Shown here: positions 44,624-54,546 of the stretch, one piece after another | Numbering within the stretch: the stretch's first letter is position 1 | Layout: each line of letters starts with the position of its first letter | Source of the DNA: Neofusicoccum parvum | Taxonomy: Eukaryota > Ascomycota > Dothideomycetes > Botryosphaeriales > Botryosphaeriaceae | DNA length: 64,000 bases | Direction: 5' to 3' | Assembly: GCA_020912385.1 (NCBI GenBank) | Contig: CP087212.1 | Coordinates: 1,364,001-1,428,000 of the forward strand | Notes under the pieces: model-generated | The model's input: the letters and a program-made list of their open reading frames with translations, nothing else | Told to the model about the DNA's origin: nothing | Databases searched by the model: none | Made by a program: the position numbers and the translations under genes

Positions 44624-46564
44624 CAGCGCCCGCCTGCACCTTCCCCGCTCGCCCTACGGCGCGAAGCTTTCGCGCGGAGCCATCAAGCCTCGACATGGCC
44701 GTCCAGCGGCCGCGGCCGCGCGATCGTCAGGGCGCGGCGCCGTGGGCCAGCAGGCTAGAGGCTGTTAATCCGCTTTCGTCGATGGTCGCACACGGCGCGT
44801 GAGGTGCGATATGCTTGTGCGCCGTGCCTGCCGACCAGGACTGCTCAACCAGGTAGCTCGCCGGGCGCTCCTCGTGGACACACTGCGTAGAGAGCGCGCT
44901 CAGGGGCGGCCGCGGCTGCCATAGCCGATCTTTGGCCGTGTTGGCGGCGCTGCCTTCAACGGCGGTGCGGTGCTCCTGCAGTAGTGGTCGACGGATGCAG
45001 CGGGCGAGCAAGGACACCCGCGTTGCACTGACTCTCGCCAGGCACCGTAACGGCTAGCCACCAGGACCCTCGGCCTCTGCGTATAGCGCCCTCGTGGCTG
45101 CGTTCTGCTAGCTCGTCTAGCGCCCAGCAAGCTCGCCGTTTCCTGTCGGGCTGGCCCAGCGCCTGCAGAAGCGCGCGGGCATTATTATTTGCCAGCGGCA
45201 GGCAGAAGCGGGAGCAAGATGGAAGTGCAGCCGGCCAGCCAGCCTTCCCACCGCGCGGCCAGCTGCAGCAAGCCACCGCAGGCCCGTCAGCCTTATTGCG
45301 CGTAGCCCGCCGGCGCGCCGAGAACGACTTTGCTCTTGGTGCTCATGACGCTGAAACCTAATCGTACGAGCAGCGCAGGCGGACAGCGCCCCAATGACTC
45401 GGGATGGCTTTCCCGGGCGGCGGCGCGCGCTCGAGGGCCCATCCCCGCAGGCGACCCACCGCTGGGGAACCCCGCGAATTGCCTTTCGTGACTTTGCTCG
45501 CCCGTTCCTCCTTCTGGCTGCCCGCCCGCCACCGCGACAAATTTGCTTATCCGCCATCCCGCCGCGGCCCACCGCGCAGTCCTGGAACGGCCATCTGCTG
45601 GCCTCTGTCGGCAATTCCAGCGCCCATCCAGAGCACGTTTGGGGCATGATCACCCACTAGACCTCCGCCAAAGCGCAGCGCCCGCTCAAGCAAGCCCGCG
45701 TCGATGGCCCTCACGCTGCCCCTTTCGACCCCGAAAACCGCCTTGGCCTTGGGCCGTCCGATGCGTGTGCCGTGCGCCTTTTTCTCCGGCCTCGCCATTC
45801 AGCTGCTGTCTAGAGAGGCGGCTGAAACGCGTAAATGATTCGCGTCATGGGCAATCGCCGCCCGTTTGATCCAGAGACCTGGGGCACAATTCAACACCTG
45901 TTTGCCTCGACACCAATTGCGTCGCCGCGTTCAGACGCGGTCCGCTCCACATGCGAACCCCTGGCAACGCCACGCTTAACGTCAATAGGCATCGTCCCAA
46001 GCTGTCATTCCCTCCGCTTCTCCATGACCGTCTCTTGCCCCACGTGGCTGTTGATCGAGCCGCCGCCGGCCACCGTCGCCGTTGGTGTGTCGGCGCCGTT
46101 CTCATTATTGGGCTCAATGCTCCGACCTCGCCTGTCGGAGCCTGTGGTCGCAAATGTCAAGGAAATCCGGGGACTCCGGCTTTTCCCATCTGGTGGACAT
46201 TGTCTCCACGCGAACCAACAACCACCACCACCAGCAGTAACCTCGACAAGGTGACGCGCCCCCTCCCAGCGGCATGACCTCTTTATCCGACTCCGTCCAC
46301 GCCCGCCCGCCCCCCTTCGCCAACCCCAGTCCCACCTCCCGGCCGTCGCCCCGAACCCAAGTACCGCAGCATGGGCACTGATTCATCACCTCACCAGCAC
46401 CCCAGATCCCGCCGCCTGGGCTCTCTTGGACGGAGTGCTGGGGGAGGGGCGAATAAGCAATCACCAAGAACACGTAAATGAGCCCATCGTTTCCGGTGGT
46501 GTGATGCTTACGGCCACGCAAAATCAAATCACCAGCGCGGGACCGATCCGGATCTCGGCGGTTA

Positions 46565-46578
46565 GGGGGGGGGGGGGG
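46565..46578. repeat. G14 homopolymer
   Basis: Fourteen consecutive G lie near the change from GC-rich to AT-rich sequence. Length is likely to vary and to be error-prone in sequencing. Confidence 0.9.
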
Positions 46579-48948
46579 AGGTCCTCGCGTCGCGTGCGTG
46601 AAATAATGCGTATAGGGTTCGAGCCGGTGATCTCCGGAAGGATTCGCGGTCCTTGCGCTCTGCTTGGCTTCTTCATCTGGGACCCATGCGACCGTGCATG
46701 AATCTTGTGATGCGCGTTTCCCTTTGATTCATTCGTCGGGCGGATGAGCTATAGGGGCGGCAAAGCAGGTGCATGGGCAGTGCTTGGTGGTGGCGGCGGT
46801 TTATGCACAGGGAATGCCGAGGTGGTTTGTGTGTTTTATTGCGTGACGGCTTTGGCTTCGTTCTTCGAAGTCTCATTATTGTATAGCGGGGCAAAAGGTG
46901 GGTTGGCCCTGCAGTACGTACCGAATACTCTATTGGTGGATCTGGTCAACTGTTATGGCTGCATTCTGCTCGCTTATTCTTAGGTACCCCGGAGTTCTTT
47001 GTGAGACCAGATCAGGATCCGCGACAGCGGTGCTTTATCTCCGCTGCAGAGAGCATAGGCGATGGCGAGTTCCTCGGCACTGGGCTTGGCTGCGATATAG
47101 CGGGCTTGGAACCTCGAAGTGAGCGCAGTGCGCTGGGGGCTGAGACGAGTCAGAGGACGGAGGGGCGAGTGGCTGTGGTACGTCTTGCAATTTACGTGGC
47201 AGTAGAATTAATTGGCGGTCTCGTATCTTTGCTGTGGGAATTTATCCGCATGGCTCATTCGTTGCTCGGAGCTGAGTATGTATACGAAGGCTTTTTGGGG
47301 GCGAAATGATTAGCAGACGTAAACGAGCCTCTGCCGAGAGTCACGGACGAGTTATGTACGCAGATGGCTGAAGCAGGTATCTTTTTGCTGAGCAAACTGT
47401 AGACAAATGGATCCCATAGTGTTGCAATAGCAAGCCAGGAACAGAACTGTACCAGTCGTTTATCCACCACCGTGTTGAGGAGACAAAGACTAATTAGAAA
47501 ATTCTCTATGTGGGCTTTATTTGTAGCCTACTGATCGCTCTTTCTTTCTGGAACGCGTCAAGTCTCCATGACGCATTCCAAATAGACTTCTCTTGCCAAC
47601 ATCAACATTTTCAACTGATTACGTGGTACGAGAAGCATATTTAGCACTACACACCCAGAGAATCTTATCCAGTCAATTCCAAGGCAAAGTCTCACTGATA
47701 ATAGCGTAAATTACTTCTGTACTGCCTTGAGCCAAAGCTGGGGAAGCAGCTATGCTACTTGCTACAATGATGTTTGACCATATACTGTGACAGCGACGAG
47801 CTCTTGCGTGATACTTATTTGGCTATTACGCATCATGCCAGGTCGAGTGGCGCACCACGGGCATCATATATGAGTAGTTGTTGGGATTCACGCGGAGACA
47901 GCTGAAGATGAATGGTTTGAGGCAGGTGATTGAAGTTGATTAACCCGTGAGATATATGCATTAGCCGGCAGAGTCATCTTCGAGATTAAAGCAGAAAGTA
48001 AAAGAACAAATCCAGCCAGAGCTCCACCTATTAAACACACAAGCATTGAATTATCATACCATTCTTATCTGAGTGCCCCAATGGTGTTCCTTCAACGCCA
48101 TTATCGACTACTGATGTATCAAAGAAGCACCAACACTAATCACCATGATCACAGGAAACGCGTAGCCTCCTCGCGTCCTATGTAGTAAAAACCAGAATTA
48201 GTGGCCAGCGATGTTAACTATGCAATAATAAAACGCCAAGCCAATCCTCCATTCCAGTGTTTTGTTGACCCCATGAGACTCAAAATTGATGATCGAATCC
48301 TACGTTTGGATTGATGAAGCGGTGAGGGGGGGAAGCTTCACAGTTGCAGTTGGAGATGCAAACAATTCCAAGACGCTGTTGAAAACGTAGAGGTAAAAGC
48401 ATGAGTCGATTACAGAACGCCGCTGAATGTCTTTTTGTGAAGTCCGATGTTTGAGTACAACGCAAACAAAGGAATTGCCGAAGTAATTTTGGACCACAGA
48501 CAATTATTGCTGCTCGGAAAGGTCGTTGTCTCTTTTCGAAGCAGATTGTTGTTTAATCATTCCTCGAATTCGTGATGGTCTGTACTGAAAGCTGGTTGAA
48601 AGTAAAACTGGTGTTTGGCGGGGATGTGGGTCGAATGTTATTTCTGCTTCTTGCCCTCGCCGAGCTCTGTTCGGTTACATCCGTAGAATCTTTAATTTTC
48701 AAGCCTCGGCACCAATGGTAGTGCCGAGAAAGGATGTATGTTGCCGGGTGGGCCGAATGCGGATAGCAATAAGGGTGTGCAAGAGTGCACGGGGTTGATA
48801 TGGTGGTCTAACAGGTCGAGAGTTTTGTTTCCGGGAGAGAAGGGCCAAATGACAAGTTGCGAGTATTGCTGGATGCCGTGCATAAAGAGGGTCCGGCACA
48901 TTGTTGAAGTAATGTATCACACACGCCCTTGTCTCCGGCGCTCACCTC

Positions 48949-49938
48949 TCAACAAATCCAGCCAATACCACCCACCTCGCCCGGCGGGAACAGCGTCTGG
49001 TACGCCGGTAGCTCGCATGGCCGGCCAGGCATCTCGTCCTGCGGCCCGACCACCAACTGCACCTCATGGCGTTGCCGCGTGCCGCACCCGCCGCACTCGC
49101 GCTCAAACGACATCTTCCGCACCAGCCTCGCGCCGTGCTCCATCTCGCTCAACTCCTCCACGGCAAGGTACTCCCTATGGAAGTGCCTCCAGCCCTTGCC
49201 GGCTCCGTTGGGCTCCCCGGCTGCCGCCGCCAGCTTGAACGCGTCCAGCACCTTCCCCTCGACCCGCATCCCCTCGACTCCCTTTCCCTCGATCCGGCAC
49301 CCAACGCTGCGCTTCACCGTGAAATCATCCACTGAGCGGATCGACGAGAATACCGACGCCCCGGTCTCCTGCAGGTCACGCCGGCACACCTCGAGCGCGG
49401 CGTCCGGCATGACGAAGCCGGTGCGCGGCAGGGGCCAGAGCGCGGCGAGGAGGCTCTGGTCGTTGAGGAGGCGGGCGGTGAGTGCCTGCCACGCGTAGAG
49501 GCGCTGGAGCTTGGTGCGGATGCGAGAGAAGCGCGCGAGGCGGGCGAAGTCGGTGATGGTGGCGATGAGGTGGTGGAGGGCGGGAGGAGGGAGTTGGAGG
49601 GTTCGGAGGAGGCGTTTTAGGGCGTGGGCGTCTTTGTTGGCTTGGAGCTGGACGTTCGTGGTGGGCTGATTGCTGGGGTGGAGGAGGGCGGTTCCGATGG
49701 CGACCCAGCGGTTGGGGTTGGGCGGAAGGGTGCGGCCGCGGGAGAGGGAGGAGGGGTTGTAGGGGACCCGGATGCCGTATTTGTAGAGGGCATGGATGGA
49801 TATGCCGTGGTCGCTAGAGTGAGGCGAGTACTCGTTCTTCATGTAGGCGAGGACGAAGTCCTGAATGTCTTGGAGATTGAGGGCGGGGATACCGCTGTAG
49901 GAGGGGATGACGGAACGTCTGACCGCGGTTGCTGGCAT
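48949..49938 (-). CDS. Uncharacterised protein, member 1 of a tandem paralogue pair
   Basis: Minus strand, intronless, 329 residues from the ATG at 49938. I do not recognise a known domain. It is clearly related to the neighbouring gene at 50488-51369. Shared blocks in order are LNLQDIQDFVLAYMKNEYSP near the N-terminus, LHHLIATITDFARLARFSRI followed by WQALTARLLNDQSLL in the middle, FSSIRSVDDFTVKR, and a C-terminal block LVRKMSFERECGGCGTRQ with a CGGC pair before VQLVVGPQDEM and PAY. It is mostly predicted helical with no signal peptide or membrane segment. This copy has a Pro-rich insertion after SPHSSDHG and a Gly/Lys-rich insertion near residue 230. Codon use is GC-rich and coding-like, which argues against a relic. 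Function unknown. Confidence 0.65.
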   Translation of the reverse strand: MPATAVRRSVIPSYSGIPALNLQDIQDFVLAYMKNEYSPHSSDHGISIHALYKYGIRVPYNPSSLSRGRTLPPNPNRWVAIGTALLHPSNQPTTNVQLQANKDAHALKRLLRTLQLPPPALHHLIATITDFARLARFSRIRTKLQRLYAWQALTARLLNDQSLLAALWPLPRTGFVMPDAALEVCRRDLQETGASVFSSIRSVDDFTVKRSVGCRIEGKGVEGMRVEGKVLDAFKLAAAAGEPNGAGKGWRHFHREYLAVEELSEMEHGARLVRKMSFERECGGCGTRQRHEVQLVVGPQDEMPGRPCELPAYQTLFPPGEVGGIGWIC

Positions 49939-50487
49939 GACTGCTGTAAGGACTTGCTGCGGAGTACACAATCGAAGGGTTTGTGATCCGAGTAAAGGAG
50001 CAACTGTTGTGGAAGAATGTTTTGAACAACGAGAGGGAGAGGAAGGGGAAGATGTAGCGCGGTAATTTATTATGTGGTGGACTCTAAACACTTTCCCGGT
50101 ATTAGTGCTGTACCATTTGCTATCTGGAGATACGGATTCTTGGTGTTTAGCTCAGGTTAACACAGAGGGTGACTCTGGTTAGGGATGTGTTAGCAGAACA
50201 TAATAAGTGACTCAAAGATCCCATGGAACACGGCACAAAACGTCAAAAAGTGATGAGAGTCTGCAACTCCATTTATGCTAAATAACCTAGTGCTTAATAG
50301 CCCATCTAGGCGTAGAAATGCTTTGGTTCGAAAGCTGAAGTCGTCGGGATGTGTTGTTCAACTCCTCGCGAAGTTTGTTCCTTTAGTTGCTAACATCCTT
50401 CCCCGTTCCTCCCCAAGTAACCACCCTAGGATCGAGACTCCGTCCATGAGGTAATCTCAGAATTTGGCTGAGGGCGAGACAATTCTT
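49939..50487. other. Spacer between the two paralogues
   Basis: A 549-bp AT-rich gap that must contain the promoter of member 1 and the 3' end of member 2. I see no TATA box I trust and no gene. Confidence 0.5.
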
Positions 50488-51369
50488 TCAGGCTCCACAA
50501 CTGATGTAAGCCGGAGGCACGTCGTTGCCATCGGCCAGGTCGTCATGTGCAGCAATGACCAACTCGACTTGGATCAATTGTTCAGCTTCGCAGTGTCCAC
50601 AGATTCGCGTCAACTCAATGCTCCGGACCAGCGCCTCACCCTCGGTGACGTTATTGAGATCTTCAAGGTCGATGTGTTCACGGTGATGGTGAATTGAAGT
50701 CTTAACATCTGTACCCATCACTATGTTAAACATGTACGGCCCGTTGATCTCCATGAGGTGCTGGGCATTGCTTTTGCGAAGTGGTATGTGTTGAAGAAGT
50801 AGCGCCCGCTGCTTGACCTTGAAGTCGTTCATATCCTTGATGTATGAGAACTTCGAGTCAGCGACCGTTTGCACGTTCCGACGGGCCTCTTCGACGGGGT
50901 GGTCGTGCATGCGGAAGCCTTCGAATCCCGGTCCGAAGATCCCCTGGATCAAGTCCTGATCATGCAGAAGGCGAGCAGCAAGAACACCCCACTGCGCGGT
51001 ACGATCAAGCTTCTTTCTGAGCCTCGGGAACCTGCCCTTGATGCCGAATAACGTGACAATGGCTATGAAATGCACTCTTCCAGCAGGTGGCACGCTTGCG
51101 TCTGCCAGGATGACATGGACTTGCTGCAGATCATTGCAGCCATCCACCATCTGGCCTCCTTCCGGGTTGTGACCAGACATCAGATTGGTTTGCAGCCATT
51201 GGCCAAGTTCGAGCCAGCGCGACTTCTTGAAACCGGGGGCCAGCTCATGATCTGTGATCGAGCGAGGAGAGTACTCCTTGGTCAAGTACGCGAGGTAGAA
51301 GGTCTGGACGTCTTCCAAGCCCAGCGGGGGCGGTCCACGAGTCAGGTCGGTCTGCGACGAGGAAGCCAT
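50488..51369 (-). CDS. Uncharacterised protein, member 2 of a tandem paralogue pair
   Basis: Minus strand, intronless, 293 residues from MASSSQTDLTRGPPPLGL. Its blocks parallel those of the gene at 48949-49938: LGLEDVQTFYLAYLTKEYSP, VHFIAIVTLFGIKGRFPRL followed by WGVLAARLLHDQDLI, FSYIKDMNDFKVKQ, and a C-terminal LVRSIELTRICGHCEAEQ with CGHC, then VELVIAAHDDL and PPAY. The paired cysteines are conserved between the copies and could bind metal or form a disulfide. No domain is recognised and there is no signal peptide. A His-rich HHHREH stretch precedes the last block. Upstream on the minus strand TATAAAT lies about 215 bp before the start (near 51582-51588). Identity between the copies looks low, so the duplication is old. 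Confidence 0.7.
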   Translation of the reverse strand: MASSSQTDLTRGPPPLGLEDVQTFYLAYLTKEYSPRSITDHELAPGFKKSRWLELGQWLQTNLMSGHNPEGGQMVDGCNDLQQVHVILADASVPPAGRVHFIAIVTLFGIKGRFPRLRKKLDRTAQWGVLAARLLHDQDLIQGIFGPGFEGFRMHDHPVEEARRNVQTVADSKFSYIKDMNDFKVKQRALLLQHIPLRKSNAQHLMEINGPYMFNIVMGTDVKTSIHHHREHIDLEDLNNVTEGEALVRSIELTRICGHCEAEQLIQVELVIAAHDDLADGNDVPPAYISCGA

Positions 51370-54300
51370 GACGCTTCGGTTGGTAAGTGAGCTTCGGAGT
51401 CCGCGAGAGGAAGTACGTACTAAGGCCCCAAACTGACACCGCGCAGGTGGTTTGGGTTACGACATCGAGATGCCTCCATGCTGGTCGAACATTGAGCTCT
51501 GCGCCCGGTGGTTGTCGATCGCACGCAATGGGACTGAAGTTGTTGAAGGAGGATGGAGGCGCGGACGGGCTGGTCGGAAGATTTATAGGCCATCCAGCGT
51601 CACCGTTGTTTAGCGAAAGTCGTTGCACGTGGCCCGGCCGTGATTTGGCCTCGGCGTAGGTGAGAGCGGTCGATGTCAGAAGTGAAGCGTCAAAGGCTCG
51701 TTGATTGCCCAGCGACGTCCGCTTCAAGCAGTCGCCACGACTGGTCAGAAGAAGCAATGTGCCATAGTCTACACAGGACGTCTAGCAGCAGAAGCCTACC
51801 CGCCCCGGGGTAGCCTCAGACCACGAACAGCATAGCCAGACGGAGAGCACAATCTAACGGCCTCGAACCAAGATCCCGAAATGGACAGGCTCACTTGGGC
51901 AAGGAACCCCCACTGCTCGCAGGAAAGATGAGCAGTCAAGTCAGACGGACGACGCGGACTACGAATGGAATGGAGACACGCTGCAGAAGCGTGTGATTGG
52001 CATCGGAATCGCAATGCCCGTCAACTTCTTGGCGTGCTCTCAGTGATGCCTGAGGTGGAACTTCTCACATGACTGGTGGTGACAGCTCCCCTTTAGACAG
52101 CAGACGGGGAGAACAGCATGCTCTGCATGCCAAACAGCACGCAGGAAGTCGAGAACAGTCCAACCATCCCCGGCTCCGCAATCGCGTTGTGGACCAAGGC
52201 TGCTTGCATAATGACTCGAGAGCAGGAGAAGGAGACGAACGTTCCGGGCCATCGGCGCCGAATGCAGGATATGACGCTTCCAAGACGGAGGGAACTCACG
52301 GATACTGCAAGGGCCTGGGAAGACCCAGGACAGAGGCACAGTGCGGCCGAGCTACTTTATTTTGACGACATCCGGGCGCGATGGGCAGCGGCAAGGGCGT
52401 CCGCCACGGCAGGCAAAAGCTGGGGAAGCGGCATGGGCCGTCAAGTGAGACACCGAGGTGCCCGAGACAGCACGATTCGCAGCGGGAGCAGGGGAAGGCC
52501 CGAAATTGCAGCGCGGCGTGGGCGGCGAATCCGCGCGCGGTGTTGATGCTTACGAGGGCCGAGTCGAGCTCAGCACGCCCGGGATGCGGCGGGCGCGGGG
52601 CGGTGAGCTATAGGAGCCCTATAGCACCTCGCCACCTGCCGTTTCCAGGCTGCGCAGGCGCGGAACAGGCGGCGGCGGAAGGGTCGCGCGGCGAACGGAA
52701 GGTGCCATCTGGAGCAATGGGACGAGGTGAGGAGCGCACATCAGAGGGGCGCTGGGGGCTGCAGCATCCGCTCCACATGATCGGCCGCGGCTTGGCGCGC
52801 TGGCAGGCGTTGGCCAGGCGGGCGAACAACGGCTCGCATGCTAGGCTCAGCATGCCTCGACGGCTGCAGGCAGCGCGGCAGCGGGACGGCGGCAGCGATC
52901 GTCAAGCGAGTCGAGTCGACGGATCAGCTGAAGATCGGGCGTGGCGCTCTCGTTGTTCTCGAAGCCTGCCCGCTTGGGATCGGGCAGTGACGCGCCCAAT
53001 GACGTGCGAGGGCGGCCGGCTTGGGCGGCGTGACTCATGAGGGGGAGAAACACGGCGGGCGCATGGTTGAGGGCGATCGGCAGCATGGGGGAGTGCGCGA
53101 GAGTCGTGAGAGGCCGGCGCTGGCAGGTGGGCTGCAGCGTTGCGTAAGCCGGGCTGGGCGGCGCGCGCGTGGGCTGCTGGGCGCGCGCGCGCCGCGAGTC
53201 GCTCTGGCGCAGCTGCAGCGGCGGCCGGCGCCAGTGCAGGGCTGCCTCTGGCGGCGGGACAACGGCCCTTACTCTCTGGCGTTCTTTGAAGCTTGGTGGT
53301 GTCTCGCGCTGGTGGAAATTGGCGGCGGCGGGCGATCCTGCGGGCGATCTGCGGAGCGGACGCTGGCGGCGGTGGACTGTCCTGCGCTGGCTGCCAACAG
53401 AGCAGCGCGGTGGATCAGGATGACGGCTCAGCGCTGCACGCGGGCGCCCGGGCGTGGGCAGCCACTCAGCGCGCTTGACAGGCTTCTCGAAGGCGGCCGC
53501 GAACGCCTCCAGCCCTGCCATCCCGGAGCGTCGAGCACACCGGCCACGCCAGGCGACCTTCCTGTTGCTGCTCGCGATCCCCGCGCGCCCGCTTTGGCAG
53601 CCGGCAGCCCGCTTTAGCAGCAGCCCGCCTGCTGCCCCCTCGGCCGGCGCGCGGCCTGGCAGCGCCAGAGCGAGAGACTCACGCGCGCACATCATTGCGC
53701 CCCCCGCTGCCCGCTGCGACATCCGCGCTGCACCCAGCATTCCCACCCTTTGTCCGCCCCATTCTTCCCCCCTGCGCCTCCGAGACAGGCCACCGGCGGC
53801 CGCGGTGCCTCTTATCCCTGCCGCCGCCCGTCGCAGCAGCAGCAGCACTGCGTCGCCCGAGCGAGCCTGCTGCTGTGCGCCCATTTGCAGCCCGCATTGA
53901 CCGTTGGCGGGCCAGTGAGCCGCGAGAGTACAGCGAGCTGCAGCCCTCGTTTCAGGCGCACCTTCCCTCTCTCCATCCGCCGACTGGCATTTTGCTGCCT
54001 GCGCAGCCGCATTGCAATCCCTGGTTCCCAGCGGCCGCCTCGGCCCACTGACTCGGCGCTCGATCTCGCAGTGCGCGCAGTTGACTTTTCCTGCGAGCCC
54101 ACTCCGAGCCCGTCTCCACTACGGCACCGGCCAGCGCCAGACCAGCGAAGCTGCACCGACGGCGCCACGAAAGGCCGCCGCCATCACGCAGCCCAGAGAC
54201 ACGTCCGCTCAACGGCCGCCCGCACGCATCGCAGCCTCGAGTGCGCGCGCCGAGTCCCTCCCCCCCAGTGCCAGCCCTGCGCCGCCGCAGACGTGTCCAT

Positions 54301-54546
54301 TGCGCTCGAACCACAACGCATACGGAGCTCGAGACGGATCCGAACGCCCTCCGCGACGCGCCAGCCCCAGCGCACCTCTCCCCGTGCCTGTCCTCCCAGT
54401 CCCACCGCGACAACACAACTCGAGCCCGCACCTCCACCATCGATTGACCTGGCGTTTTGCTGTCGCCAACGGAGCCCTCCCGATCGTGCGGGGGGCCATA
54501 ATCCCACAGGAAGGACCATCGCGCGCGCGGAGGGATACACGCGACG
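51370..54546. other. 3.2-kb divergent interval before the phosphodiesterase gene
   Basis: It separates the unknown pair (minus) from the phosphodiesterase (plus). It is strongly GC-rich from 52.5 kb to 54.5 kb, with overlapping open frames on both strands that show no domains, so I read it as promoter and long 5' leader. I see no gene. Confidence 0.45.

Larger units (their letters stand above)
43121..48948. other. 5.8-kb gene-poor interval upstream of the GPCR gene
   Basis: The part from 43.1 to 46.4 kb is GC-rich with many long but unconvincing open frames on both strands, simple repeats and a G14 run. From about 46.7 kb to 48.9 kb it turns AT-rich with scattered stops. I recognise no gene, RNA or transposon. 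It could hold GPCR regulatory sequence or a noncoding transcript. Confidence 0.45.

Noticed and set aside
43974..44802. Overlapping long open frames in GC-rich DNA
   Set aside because: Open on several frames of both strands at once, with no domain or splice pattern: expected from high GC alone.
46615..46627. B-box-like GGGTTCGAGCCGG suggesting a tRNA
   Set aside because: No A box at the right distance and no cloverleaf can be formed around it.
52118..53884. Open frames between the unknown pair and the phosphodiesterase
   Set aside because: Same pattern of GC-driven frames on both strands; no recognisable protein.
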